Shown here piece after piece: positions 44,866 through 58,296 of a DNA stretch of 64,000 bases. The stretch covers positions 62,001 to 126,000 of the forward strand of contig JAMFTG010001448.1 in assembly GCA_023974075.1 (NCBI GenBank), written 5' to 3'. Position 1 is the stretch's first letter; each line of letters starts with the position of its first letter. This DNA is from Chaenocephalus aceratus. Lineage: Eukaryota > Chordata > Actinopteri > Perciformes > Channichthyidae. The notes beneath the pieces were generated by a model, which saw only the letters and a program-made list of their open reading frames with translations, did not search any database and was not told the origin of the DNA. Made by a program: the position numbers and the translations under genes.

Positions 44866-47050
44866 TGTCCCTCTCTGTCTCTCTCTGTGTCCCTGTCTGT
44901 CTCCCTCTGTCTCTCTCCGTCCCTCTTTGTCTCTCTTTGTCTCTTTGTCCCTCTCTGTCTCTCTCCGTCTCTCTCTGTCTTTGTCTCTCTCTGTCCCTCT
45001 CTGCCTCTCTCTGTCTCCTCTCTGTCCCTCTTTGTCTCTCTCTGTCTGTGTCTGTCCCTCTCTGTCTCTCTCTGTCCCTCTCTGTCTCTCTCTGTCTCTA
45101 TATGTCCCTATATGTCCCTCTCTGTCTCTCTCTTTCTCCTCTTTGTCTCTATGTCTGTGTCTGTCCCTATCTGTCTCTCTGTCTCTATCTGTCCCTCTCT
45201 GTCTCTGTGTCTCTATCTGTCTCTCTATCCCTCCCTGTCTCTGTCTCTCTCTGTGTCCCTCTCTGTCTCTTTCTGTCACTCTCTGTCCCTCTCTGTCCCT
45301 GTCTCCTCTCTGTCCCTCTCTGTCTCTGTCTCTTCTTTTCCCCTCTCTGTTCCTCTCTGTATTTGTCTCTCTCTGTCTCTCTCTGTCCCTTTCTGTCTCT
45401 CTCTATCTCTCTGTCTCTCTATGTCCCTCTCTGTCTCTCTCGGTCTCTCTCTGTCCCTCTCTCTATCTGTCTCTCTCTGTCCCTCTCATTCTCGGTCCCT
45501 CTCTTTCCCTCTCCGTCTCTCTCTGTCTCTATATGTCCCTCTCTCTTTCTGTCTCTCTGTCCCGCACTCTCTCTGTCCCCCCTCTGTCCCTCTATGTCTC
45601 TCTCCGTCTCTCTGTCTTTGTCTCTCTATGTCCCTCTCTGTCTCTTTCTGTCCCTATCGGTCTCTCTCTGTCTCCTCTCTGTCCCTCTCTGTCTCTCTTT
45701 GTCCCTCTTTGTCACTCTCTCTCTGTCTGTCCCTCTCTGTCTCTCTCTGTCCCTCTCCGTCTCTCTCTGTCTCTATCTGTTCCTCTCTCTTTCTGTCTCT
45801 CTCTGTCCTGCTCTCTCTCTGTCCCTCTCCGTCTCTCTCTGTCCCTCTCTGTCTCTCTCCGTCTCTCTCTGTCTTTGTCTCTCTCTGTCTCTTTCTGTCT
45901 CTCGGTCCCTCTCTGTCTCTATATGTCTCTCTCTGTCTTTGTCTCTGTCTCTGTCCCTCTATGTCCCTATCTGTCTCTCTCGGTCTCTCTCTGTCCCTCT
46001 CTCTATCTGTCTCTCTCTGTCCCTCTCTGTCCCTCTCCATCTCTCTCTGTCTCTATCTGTCCCTCTCTCTTTCTGTCTCTCTCTGTCCCGCTCTCTCTCT
46101 GTCCCTCTTTGTCTCTCTCTCTGTCTGTGTCTGTCCCTCTCTGTCCCTCTCTGTCTCTATCTGTCTCTTTCTGTCTCTCTCTATCTCTCTCTCTGTCTTT
46201 GTCTCTGTCCCTCTATGTCCCTCTCTGTCCCTCTCGGTCTCTCTCTGTCCCTCTCTCTATCTGTCTCTCTCTGTCCCTCTCTGTCTCTGTCCCTCTCTGT
46301 CCCTCTCCGTCTCTCTCCGTCTCTATCTGTCCCTCTCTCTTTCTGTCCCTCTCTGTCCCGCTCTCTCTCTGTCCCTCTCCGTCTCTCTCTGTCCCACTCT
46401 GTCCCTCTCTGTCTCTCTCCGTCTCTCTCTGTCTTTGTCTCTTTCTGTCCCTCTCGGTCTCTCTCTGTCTCCTCTCTGTCCCTCTCTTTCTCTCTCTGTC
46501 TCCTCTCTGTCCCTCTTTGTCACTCTCTCTCTGTCTGTCCCTCTCTGTCTCTCTATCCCTCTCTGTCCCTCTCTGTCTCTCTCTATCCCTCTCTGTCCCT
46601 CTCTGTCTCTCTCTGTCCCTCTCTGTCTCTATCTGTCTCTCTCTGTCCCTCTCTGTCTCTATCTGTCCCTATCTGTCTCCTCTCTGTCCCTCTTTCTCTC
46701 TCTGTCCCTCTCTGTCCCTCTCTGTCTCTCTCTGTCTATATCTGTCCCTCTCTGTCTCCTCTCTGTCTGTCCCTCTCTGTCTCTCTCGGTCTCTCTCTGT
46801 CCCTCTCTCTATCTGTCTCCCTCTCTGTCTCTGTCCCTCTCTGTCCCTCTCTGTCTCTCTCTGTCTCTATCTGTCCCTCTCTCTTTCGGTCTCTCTCTGT
46901 CCCGCTCTGTCCCTCTCCGTCTCTCTCTGTCCCTCTCTGTCTCTCTCCGTCTCTCTCTGTCTTTGTCTCTCTCTGTCTTTGTCTCTCTCTGTCCCTCTCA
47001 TTCTCGGTCCCTCTCTTTCCCTCTCCGTCTCTCTCTGTCTCTATATGTCA
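44866..47050 (-). repeat. CT-rich satellite between copies B and C
   Basis: Same CTCTCTGTCCC satellite as 7928-12575. The part from about 45060 aligns to about 10590-12575 with few gaps, including the right-border sequence CTGTCTCTATATGTCA. Open frames of 700-800 codons in all forward frames are repeat artefacts. Confidence 0.96.
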
Positions 47051-47715
<665 letters not shown>

Positions 47716-47776
47716 ATGTCTGGATTCAGAAGGATCGTGATGTCTTCATTCCTGATGCTGCTGCTCCACTTTCCAG
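47716..47776 (+). CDS. Gene C exon 1: signal peptide
   Basis: Same 61-nt exon as in gene A with GTGAGG donor, phase 1. Confidence 0.85.
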
Positions 47777-50700
47777 GTGAGGACGCAGAGAACACACACT
47801 GTTCACGACTGTTAGTGAAAGCTAGTGAGGGCGTCTCTCATTGAAATCGATGTATCCTCGGGCGAGATGCTGAACGCCAAGTCGCTCCCAATGGGGAACG
47901 GTGTGTGAAAGATACCTTCTTTCGTGGCGTTTTGATCCATTTCTACATTTAATATCCACTCTCCTCTATCGGGGTGTGGGCTATGACGCGCCTCTCTTTG
48001 CTTCCTAACTAACTTTGCAGAGATCGTTGTAGCGTTGAATCACATCAGGTTTATTCTTTGATCCAGGCGACATACAAACATGAAGACAAACTTCCTCGCT
48101 TCAAAGTAACTCAAAGTTCTCCGTATCAAAAAAGAACAAAACGAACACGGTCAAAAGACTCTACCGCTTCCTGTCTAATCACACCCTCAGCTGTGAACCA
48201 ACGCCATGCCATATATAGAGATAAAGACATGCACGTCACATCCGACAGCAAAGAAGTGAGACTTGAACATCTTTTAAAGCGTAGTGTGACTCACAAAAAT
48301 AACTAGTTAAGAGTTTACTCTAAAGCCTTAAGACAAAACATTCAAACCATAATGATGAAACAGTCGTGTATCGTCCACCAAAGTCCAATAAGGATTTCAT
48401 AACTGACTTTTCTGACTTTCTGTCCGGGATCATGGTGAAATATGATCGTGTTTTGATCTGCGGAGACTTTAATGTCCATGTGTGCTGCGAGTCCAAACCT
48501 CTGGTTAGGGACTTTTTAAATCTCCTCGACTCTTTTGGTCTTGTTCAGTCCGTGGTTGGCCCAACGCACGATAAAGGACACATCTTAGATTTAGTATTAT
48601 CGTTTGGACTGTCTATCTCTGTGGATGAAATCTGTGCAGCGTATCTAAGACCATTTACCGGTTCTGTTTACCACCTCGATCCCTTCTGCGGGAGTCGAAT
48701 CACGTGCCCCTGCGCGCCGTCTGCGTTCATTTAACCCCTTGACTGCCTCACAGTTTTCAGATGCTTTTAATGCTTCTCCGATCTGTAAATTAGAGGTGAA
48801 CTGTGCTCTTAATGCTGATGAGCTTATCTCCATGTTTGACTCAACATGCACACTAATACTGGATTCCGTTGCTCCTTTTACGCTTAGACGCACCAAAGTT
48901 CTCTTAGAGCCGTGGCTTAATGACTACTCGCGCTCTTAGACGCGCTTGTAGGCGTGCAGAGAGAAAATGGAAAAAGGATAAACTTCATGTCTCCTTAGAA
49001 ATCCTTCGTGCTTGCCTTTCCGACTACCAGACGGCAGTCAAAGCAGCCAGAACAGAGTATATTTCTCTGTTAATCTCTAAAAACAGCCATACACCTCAAG
49101 TTCTTTTTAATGTCCTCAATTCGATCATTAATCTTTGTGATGCTTCTCCAATTGTGCCATCGACTACTCTCTGCGATACATTTCTTAAATGTATTATCGA
49201 AAAAGTATCTGCGCTTAGGCTAGCCTATACTAGTGCTACCCCAGATCCTGCTCTCTTTCTGTGCCCTGCTGTCCTCGAACCACTTTGAGCCTGTATCCCT
49301 CACTTCTCTCTCGGATGTAGTCAAGCACCTGCGGCCGACAAACTGCACCTCAGACAGCATTCCCTCTCGCTTCCTGAGAGATGTTTTTGAATCAGTTGGA
49401 TCAAGTGTTTTATTGCTTGTAAACACCTCTCTTACTGTAGCTCAGGATGTGTCCCAGCTGCCTTCAAACATGTCGTGGTTAAGCCACTACTTAAAAAGAA
49501 AAATCTTGACCCCTCCATTCTCGCAAATTTTAGGCCCATCTCCCAGCTACCTTTTTTATCTAAAGCCCTGGAGCAAGTAGTCTACGTCCAGCTGCAGTCG
49601 TTTTTAACCACACATGGCATCCATGAAAAGTTCCAGTCTGGCTTCAAACCCATGCACAGTACTGAAACCGCCCTTTGAAGAGTTTTTAATGATCTGCTCT
49701 TAGCCGCCGACTCAGGTAGCTCAGCTGTCTTGGTGCTGTTGGACCTGACAGCTGCCTTCGACACTGTGGACCATAGCATCCTGTTGTCACGGCTTGAACA
49801 GTCCGCAGGCATCACAGGCTCTGCCCTTGCATGGTTCAGGTCCTACCTGACAGACCGTAGCCTCTCAGTGCAGTTAGGTGCCTTCTCCTCTGCCAAAGCC
49901 CCTCTTACCTGTGGGGTTCCCCAAGGCTCGATTCTGGGCCCCATCCTTTTTCTACTGTACATACTCAATTCTCACAAAACACAATATCCCCTTCCATTGT
50001 TATGCTGACGATGTACAGATGTACCTGCCTCTCAATCAAAATGCCAACTCACAGTTGAAGGACTGCTTAACAGAGATTAAATCCTGGCTGAGCCAAAACT
50101 TCCTCACCCTCAACGAGAGCAAGACCGAGGTCATCTTTTTTGGACCCAGACCTTCAGCCTCTCCGGTTGATATTCTGGGCTCCCTCAATAAAAACATCCT
50201 CCCCTCTGTCATGAACCTTGGAGTGACCTTCAATAGCGCTTTTAAATTTGATAAGCAGGTCAGCACTGTAGTCAAGACCTGCTTTTTTTAAAAATACGAC
50301 TATTGGCTAAGACTACGTCGTTTTTATCTTTTAAAGACCTAGAATGGGTTATAAATGCCTTTGTTACCTCGAGACTGGATTACTGCAACGTATGTGGGTA
50401 TGGACCAGGCCTCAATTAGACGCCTGCAGCTAGTGCAGAACGCAGCTGCACGTCTTCTAACTGGCCATAAAAAGCGTGACCACATCACCCCAATTCTGGC
50501 CTCACTGCACTGGCTTCCAATTCGGTTCAGAATTGATTTTAAACTCCTTTTATTTGTTTTTAAACACTAAATGGGCTGGCTCCGGCCTATATAGCCGAAC
50601 TCCTCCATCGCTACACAGAGCCTTAAGGTCGGCTGATCAGCTGCTGCTGATAGTGCCCAAGACCAGGCTCAAAAACCAGAGGGTACCGAGCATTCGCAGC

Positions 50701-53446
50701 AGCTGGCCCCAGGCTCTGGAGCACTCTGCCCCTCCACGTGAGGTCGGCCCAGACCCTGGGGGTTTTTAAATCAACACTTAAAACTCACTTTTTCTCTCTG
50801 GCCTTCGAGGCTTCTCTTATCAAGAATAACTTTTAGCCAGGACCTTTTCCCTCTCTAACCTCTCGAGGTTTATTAGAGGGAAACGGTTTGCTGAGTGGCT
50901 TAGACAGGCCGGGGAGTGTTACGATTCGTAGACACAGCGTACCTTCCTATCTCTCATCAATTTCCAACTAAGGCTCCAGTGGGGACTTTGTTTCCCTGAG
51001 TGTGCCTCTCCACCTATCTTTCTTACTCTCTTATGCGGCTTTCACACCAGCGCTTTTCAGTTTCTAGCTCCGAGCGGGAGCTTTTCTGGTTCAGCTCCGG
51101 TTTCCCTTTTCAGCTCCCGCTCTGTTCACACCGCCCACTGGCGCCCCAGAGCTGCCCCTGCTGCGTCATGACGTCACCGTTTACATCGCTGATTTGCTCC
51201 CCAACGGCAGCCATTACGGCGCTCACAACAACAACAACAACTGCGTCGGGTCGATGATCGTGTTGCTTTTAATCACACGAAGCCAGAATAAATTGAATAA
51301 CGACTTCTCCAACCTTATGCTTTGCTCCAGAGTGCCGTGGTTCATTGTTTATTCATGTGTTTCTGCAGCATTTACCGACCGCTGCAGTGCTGCTCTTCCA
51401 CGGGAGTTTATTCTCCCGTTAGCTCCCGGTTAGCTCACACTGCAGCGGCCGCTCTAAAGTATTCACTGTCCGACTCACACAAGCAGCTGATGCATATCCC
51501 CAGTTCCCCTTAGCCTAAGTGAATGTGTGTGTCAGTCTGAATTGACACTGTTTGGTATCACAACGCTGTTATGAAAGTTTCTCTGGTATAAAACGGGTGA
51601 TGTTGGCATAGCAACCGAAGCTAAACTGACTACTTGCATCCGATAGCTGCAATAATACAAAACAACACGTCTGCCTCTCTCCACAATGATCGATAACAGT
51701 GAACGGATGGTCAAAGTAAGGTACAAATAAACAGAATCACACGAAGCCTGGTTAGTGTGCCTGACTTTATAAAGTGTGTTATAGGCACTACTGCTTGTAG
51801 GCAGGCTAACAGTCGACCCATGTCAGGGAGGTGGGTTTAGTTTCCTGCACGCCTCGACGTAAGAGAGACGTAAGCGACGTCGCCTCTTAGCTCCAAAGCT
51901 CTTGCCTCTGGACCGACAATTTTTTGGAGCTGGAAATGAAGCGGATTCCAGAGCTAAGAGCCGGCGCCGCTGCGGTGTGAACAGGAAAACCCGGCGCTTT
52001 TCAGGCTCTAGCTCCGAGCCGGAGCTGAGAAGGCGCTGGTGTGAAAGGGGCATTACTTGCTACCCTTTGCTCTCAACCTATTCTAAGGGAGTTTGCATTG
52101 AGCAAGGGGCACATTGCTCTGTATAAACTGGGGGTGAATGGTGACTTGTTGTATGTAAAGCGCTTTGAGGGGTGAGAGACGGATGAAGCGCTTTATAAAT
52201 ACAGTCCATTCACCAGTACATGAAATAAACAGCTCTAACATCACTGACGGTACTTTACTGCGTACTGTTCCTTTAACTGAGAGCGATGAGTTGTGTTTGT
52301 AACCTGGTGACTTTAGTGAACTCTCGCTCACTAGAACCCACATAGCAACATTCTTTAAAGTGATCGTCACCCTCGCTCTGAACGCTTCAGTTAGTGATGT
52401 GGATCTGTAATTAACTCTGGTTTGAATGAGTCGTTAAACGATTCATTAAACAGATCAACCAGAACTCTAACTCTTACCTTTTCATACATCATCATTCTGT
52501 CAGCATTTATCACGTCTATATTTCCTTCTGCTTTTTTCCCCGAACAGCTGCAGATTCAAACCAATACTTCCCCACTGTCAGAGCTGGAGATGAAGTCACT
52601 TTGCCGTGTGCCTATGTGATAGAGGGTCGGGATGAGTGTAAGGGTACTACCTGGCTCTTCAGTGATTCAAAAGGCACAGTGAAGCTGTTTGAAGGCAGAC
52701 AGATTCAGAGAGAAGCCAAAGCTAAATCAGACAGACTGAGAGTTACAGAGAAATGTGCTCTGGTTATAAAGAAGGTCACAGAGGAGGATGCTGGAGGTTA
52801 CACCTGCAGACAGTTCAGATCAGGAACATATCTTTCAGACTCTCGTGTTGATCTGTCTGTTGTTACCAGTGAGTATTTACATCGTCATGTTTTCTAACTG
52901 TCTTGTTAAAACAATATACTGAAACATTACAATAATCATGATTACAGTGATGAAGTTAACTTTACTCTTGTTGTCTTTTCTCTCTCAATATCTCCGTCTT
53001 CAGTGACTGAGCATCAGGGCAACGATGAGGTGACGTTACGCTGCTCTGTGGTGTCACATGGACGGTGTGATCACTCAGTGAAGTGGCTGCTTCAGGGTCG
53101 AGATGTGGATACAGATCACAGAGAGATAAAGACATCACAGTCTCTCTGCTCTGCCTCTGTGACATTTCTGACTTCTCTTTTTAGTTACGCATCAAGGTCT
53201 AAGCTGTTTACTTGTGAATTAACTGATGGTGCCAAACGTGCAGTACCTTCAGCCCTCAGTCCTCAGGTGAGAACACGATGATCTGTTTAAGTTACTTTTT
53301 ACTGTTGAGGAAAATTACTTACATTTTTGTTATTTTATGGAAGTTTCAGAATAAATAGTTTGTTCAATTGTGTTCATCTGCTCAGGTATGAAAACAAAAC
53401 CAGCAACGACCAAACCACCACCACCACCACCACCACCACCAACACC

Positions 53447-53489
<43 letters not shown>

Positions 53490-56400
53490 CCACCACCACC
53501 ACCACCACCAGTTAAAAACAACATAAAACCAGGTAGGTTAACTTTATTTACGTGTGAAGTGTTTGATGGTTACAGAATAGAACTGCGGTTACGTACTGTA
53601 ACCCAGCTTCTATGAGTATAGGCGCAGCCCTCTAAGGCTATCACTATTGGGTAATCCCTCTGCACGTGTGCAGCACTGACAGACTTAATCCACGCCCACC
53701 TATGACGTGGGCCCCACCTCCGGCCTCACTTCCGTATAAATAGGAAGTAGTCCCTACAATCTGCTCCCACACAAACAGCTTTTCTTCAGCTATTCGCGGA
53801 GCCAGTGGGGCCCGAACCTTAGAGGGCTGCGCCTATACTCATAGAAGCTGGGTTACAGTACGTAACCCCAGGGCTATTTCTTATGAGGCTTCGCCCTCTA
53901 AGGCTATCGCTATTGGGTTAAGGGCGAAGCAGGAAGTAGTCTACGCCCCACTGGTCCGTCCGTTACCAGAAGCACAAAAACACACCTACTCAGTTAATAA
54001 CCCATGTCCATTTCACCATGCGTAATGGAGCATCACATTCCCAGGGAATATAGCATTTCAAAAATCAATATTCTCCATACGGGAAAGAAGGTAGGCTAAA
54101 TAGGCTACCTGTCGTTTATAAAAAGTAGAGACCAAAGTCCCACTTGTTAAAACGATCAAAGAGGGGGGAAAGGGCAGCTCTCTAAGTGCCGACAGGCAGC
54201 AGAGAGGCCACGCAGTTGAGTCCCCGACATTACTCACTCTGACAGGACACTCAGTACTAGTGTGTCAGAGAGGAATGGGAGACATCCCTCAAAATAAACA
54301 CGAATAAAAGAACAGGGGGAAGACCAAGATGCAGCAGTGTAAATGTCTTCCATTGTCATTCCTCCGTGCAACGCCGTGGAGGAGGAAATTCCTCTGGTGG
54401 AGTGCGCTTTGATGTTCTCCGGGGGATCCACCCCAGAGGAGAAATACGCCTGTGACACAGCCTCACACAGCCCGTGTGACAGGCGCTGTGCCGACAGAGG
54501 CTGCCCTATTGAGCGCGCTCTGTAATGCACAAACAGACGAGCTGCGTAAAGCAGCCGTGCGTGCAATATAGCATGACAGCGCGTGCACGGGACAGAGGAG
54601 ATGAGATGTGGCTTCCTCCTCCGATGTGTGAGGAGGAGGAAAGAAAGCCATCCAAAGGTATCACTCTCGATCTAAACGAGCTTGTGATCACCTTTGGCAT
54701 AAAAGCCGGGTTCGGGCGCAAAACAGCTGAGCTGCCATCTCCTTGGATCTGGAGACATGACGGAGCCACAGAGAGAGCAGACATATCACTCACCCTTTAG
54801 CTGATGTCAGAGCCAGGAGCAGAGCTACTTTGGCTGACAAGAGGAACCTGATCTAAAGGTTCAAATGGAGCCAAAGCGCGTGACACAGGTCTGAGTCTCT
54901 GTGCTCCCCGTAGAAAACGTTTTGTCAGCGGGTGACTAAACACCGTGCTGACCCCAAACCTACGTGGCAAGATGAAATGGTAGCAGCATATGTTTTTTAC
55001 CGTGCTATAAGCCAATTCCTGTCCAGCAACAGCTGGAGGAACGACAGCACGAGGCAGGGGGGCCGTAACGGGGTCCAGGCTTTTCCGTGCACACGGAACG
55101 CTGTCCATTTGGCTGTGTAGGATGTGTGTTCAGCAGCTGATCGAACACCTCCCTGGCGATTTATGTAGGCCGTCGCTGCTTTGTTGTCTGTTCGAATCAA
55201 CACATGTTGATTGTACAGCAACGGGACGAAGTGCTGGAGCACTTTCCATACGGAGAGTAATTCCAGCACGTTTATATGGAGAGACATGTGAGCCAGGCCA
55301 CTGTCCCCCCACTGCCTGCGACATGCACGTTCCTCAGCCTGCGAGAGATGCGTCTGTGAACACGGTGTGTGACGTCACTCTGCTCAGGGGCACCCCCACT
55401 GACAGGACGTGGACATTTTTCCAGTGGGTCAAATCCAAAACCACGGAAGGAGGAATGTACACCATGCGTCTCCTCTGACGCACGGGGTCGATGCACAGGC
55501 GAATAAACCACCTCTGGAGTCTCCTCACTGTGAAGGAGCCCCAGGGGGATCACCACGTGACCAGCTGACATCCTGTCTAACAGCTGCATCACGGAGAGGG
55601 CTGTCACTTTCTCCCCTCTCCGCTGTAAGAGTCGCGCTCTCATGCGGGCTGAGTTCAATTCCACTCCCAGTTAAAAAGATAACCTGGGAGGGACGAGGAC
55701 AGCTCTTCTTCCAGTTGATAATGAAACCCAGGTTTGACAGATGAGATACGAGCTGTATCGTCTGTAAGCCGCTTCCTCCCTTCCTGGAGCGAGCCAGCCA
55801 CAGCCGGTTGTCCAGGTAAAATAACACTCATCCCCATTCTGAGTAGCTGCTCCAACCGGCTCCACCCACTTTGAAAAAGTGCGTGGAGCCAGGAATGAGA
55901 AACGCAGGAAATTGCTGTGTTTCGGGATGATGGTTACGTGGAGGACTGCATCCTTCAGGACTATGGATGTGCACCTCCCTGGTGAACACTCCAGCACCTG
56001 TTTGATCGTCAGCATGGGAAAAGGCCATTCCCTTGTTGGACACTGACAGATCGAGGATGGGTCTCATTCCCCCCGCCCCGTCTCCTTCGGGACCAGGAAA
56101 TACCGGGAGTAAAAAACCCTGATTTTCTTCCCCATGAGGAACCCTGGAAAAAGCTTTCTTTTAACAAGAGTTCCTGCAGCTCTGCACGGAGTGCGAGACA
56201 CTGTTCCCGGGATGACAGGACTTCCTGTATCCCGTAGAACTGCGGGGGGGGAGAGGCGAACTGCAGAGACTATCCTCTGCCCATCCGCCTGCTCATCCAT
56301 CATTCTAACTTCTCTTTTCCAGGTCGCTTGAGGCTCATCATCGTGTCTGTGGGTTTAGCGGCTCTCATCATCACCGTGGTTACAGTCAACATATGGACAA

Positions 56401-57210
56401 GAGCTAAAGGTGAGACATTTTCACAGATGAAATAAAAAATATAGAAATAAAGGTGAAATCTAATATCAACTTGTTTTGTCCTTTTTTCAGGGAGCAAAGC
56501 ACAGACGGAAGAAAACATGGTGAGTTTGAACATTGCATAATTAAATGTGTGTATTATTTGCTCTCCAATTTTAACAATGGATATATGACAGGCAGAAGAA
56601 GATGCAACAATAGATTAATTTAGAATATTTATTTATCCAAATTAAATGATCTCAGCAAAGCTAAATAGTTCATTAACCAAAATAACAGAAAACAGCAACA
56701 AAATGAAATGAATGCTCAATAAGGAGGCTTCAAAGTGACCATGTAGTTGAATCAACAGCTCTTTATAATGCTTACAATTAAATGAAATGCAGCCAGTGGT
56801 AGCCTGTAGATGTTAAAGAGAAGAGGCCCCAAGATGGAGCCCTGAGGAACCCCACATGTCATTTTTGTCTCACTGAGATATGTAGTTTCCTGTCCTTTAA
56901 GTAGAATTCAAACCAAATTAGAACTGTTGCCGAAAGCCCCACCCAGTTTTCCAGTCGGTCTAGAAATATATTGTGGAAGATAAAAATAAAACAGGAAAAA
57001 ACTGACAGATCGTGACGAGTGGAAATGCTCAAGTAAAGTCCTTCAAAAAGATATACTTAAGTGCAGAACCTGAGTAAATGTGCTAAGTTACTGTCCAGCT
57101 CTGATCTGTGTTTTTACCATGTCTTTGTTCCCTGTTGACAGGAGCAGATTGATGAAGATGAAGATGAGGTGGACTATGAAAACGATGGAGAGGCTTCTGC
57201 CTCTGTGTGA
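47716..57210 (+). CDS. Two-domain Ig-superfamily receptor gene C
   Basis: Exons 47716-47776, 52548-52868, 53004-53266, 53386-53532, 56323-56409, 56491-56519 and 57142-57210, matching gene A. Both Ig domains are open here: domain 2 reads GRCDHSVKWLLQG without the gene A frameshift. A 10-bp deletion near the end of exon 3 changes its end phase from 1 to 0, so splicing to the stalk exon gives GTA TGA, a stop at once. The predicted normal product is therefore a two-Ig-domain protein without TM, likely secreted. Joining exon 3 to the phase-0 last exon would also stay open. Unnamed teleost Ig receptor family; no symbol. Confidence 0.75.
48353..50808 (+). mobile_element. L2/CR1-type LINE in gene C intron 1
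   Basis: Duplicate of 13795-16250, same truncations and motifs (DLTAAFDTVDH, YADDVQMYL). Confidence 0.9.
51034..52052. mobile_element. TIR DNA transposon flanked by TTA (unit C)
   Basis: Duplicate of 16463-18417 without the inner element, so it shows the 1-kb original form. TTA at both borders. Confidence 0.75.
52548..52868 (+). CDS. Gene C exon 2: Ig domain 1
   Basis: Acceptor CGAACAG at 52541-52547 adds Ala-Ala before DSNQYF. Domain as in gene A: DEVTLPC, DEC, TTW, KCALVIKKV, DAGGYTC. It is two residues shorter than gene A at SDSKGTVKLF. Phase 1 at both ends. Confidence 0.88.
53004..53266 (+). CDS. Gene C exon 3: Ig domain 2 with 10-bp deletion
   Basis: Open from TEHQGNDEVTLRCSVV through GRCDHSVKWLLQG, LCSASVTFL and LFTCELTD; four Cys and the core Trp present. 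Against gene 2, ten bases are missing after GTAC near 53245, so the last residues read VPSALSPQ and the exon ends in phase 0 instead of phase 1. Confidence 0.85.
53386..53532 (+). CDS. Gene C exon 4: Pro/Thr stalk (out of frame after exon 3)
   Basis: Encodes the Pro-Thr-Pro repeat stalk in phase 1. Because exon 3 ends in phase 0, normal splicing reads GTA TGA here. The exon itself is intact. Confidence 0.7.
53587..56307 (-). mobile_element. DIRS-like retroelement (unit C)
   Basis: Duplicate of 19960-22680 with inverted arms at 53587-53637 and 53817-53867; RT, RNase H and tyrosine recombinase fragments in the same order. Extra indels break the recombinase near 54650. Confidence 0.85.
56323..56409 (+). 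CDS. Gene C exon 5: transmembrane segment
   Basis: Same as gene A exon 5 (LIIVSVGLAALIITVVTV). In frame only if the exon 3 phase change is bypassed. Confidence 0.75.
56491..56519 (+). CDS. Gene C exon 6
   Basis: 29 nt, SKAQTEENM, phase 1 to 0, as in gene A. Confidence 0.75.
56792..56967 (-). mobile_element. LINE RT fragment in gene C intron 6
   Basis: Duplicate of 23165-23340; GVPQGSILGPLLFN on the minus strand. Confidence 0.75.
57142..57210 (+). CDS. Gene C exon 7: acidic tail and stop
   Basis: Same 69-nt exon as gene A, with DYEN and TGA stop. Starts in phase 0, so it could join exon 3 directly in frame. Confidence 0.8.
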   Translation, partial: EQIDEDEDEVDYENDGEASASV

Positions 57211-57686
57211 CTGATCAACAACATCAACTCCCCTCAGAGTCCACTGCTGTCAAACATCACCTCCTCATATGTTACAGGAGAACCATTTCTGATGACTGAG
57301 AACACCTGAGCCCCACGAGAGGCCCTTCAGAAACTCCCCTCCATGTGATAGGAAACACAGCTTTCTATATTATATTCATTCATTTCTGATTTAATGTCCT
57401 TTAATTATGCTCTCACATCCCCATACATAGTTATACTACTGCTTAAACTTAAAACTTCCAGCTGTTTATTCTGTTTATTATTACCAGTACTTGTACTCAC
57501 AGTATATATTTTATTCTTATATATTCACTTCTTACTGTAACTGCTGCACATGTTCATACATATCAGTGTTGGGTTGAATTCACAACATATCTAAATTGTA
57601 AAATGATCCCTAATCCATATTTTTTCATTGTGCTCTCTAGGGATTAGTCAAACTTGGTTCAATACATTTTAAGAAAGGATTTTAAT

Positions 57687-58029
57687 GGCAGTGGCTCAGT
57701 CAGTAGGGTCTTGGACTGTGAGCCGTAGGGTAGCCGGTTCAAGTCCCCGAACAGACCTAAATATGGAGTGTGGACTGCTACTTGGAGAGGTCCCAGTTCA
57801 CCTTCTGCCCTGCCGTGGTGCCCTTGAGCAAGGCACCAGCACAACCCCCTCCCCCCCCCACTCCCATTGCTCCCTGGGCGCTGTAGCAATAGCTGCCCAC
57901 TGCTCCTAGAACTAGACTCCTGGTAAGAGATGGGTTAAAAGCAGAGAACACATTTCACTGTGTGTGCTGTGTGCTCTGCATGTGACCACTAAAGAGGGTT
58001 TCATCCCTCCCATTCTATTCTATTCTATC
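57687..58029 (+). mobile_element. tRNA-derived SINE (unit C)
   Basis: Duplicate of 24060-24402 with small internal differences (a few bases lost or gained around 57781 and 57880). Confidence 0.8.
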
Positions 58030-58290
58030 ATGGTTGTTGCAATTAATGATTCATAAAATGTCTTATAATTAGCATATCCTTACACCTACGTTATACCTGT
58101 ACATTGTAACTGCTGCACATGCTCATGCATCTGATCAATAGTCTACACAATATATTTACTTTACTCACTTTTTACTTATGTACTCCTAAACCTGAAATGC
58201 CTACAGTATGTTAGGATGTTTTAATGAGCATGAGTCCTAATGGAATATGCTACTCCTTCTTTTACTACAGCTTTAATGATATATAATCCA

Positions 58291-58296
58291 AATAAA
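58291..58296 (+). promoter_or_regulatory. Candidate poly(A) signal, gene C
   Basis: AATAAA, the counterpart of 24664. Confidence 0.45.
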
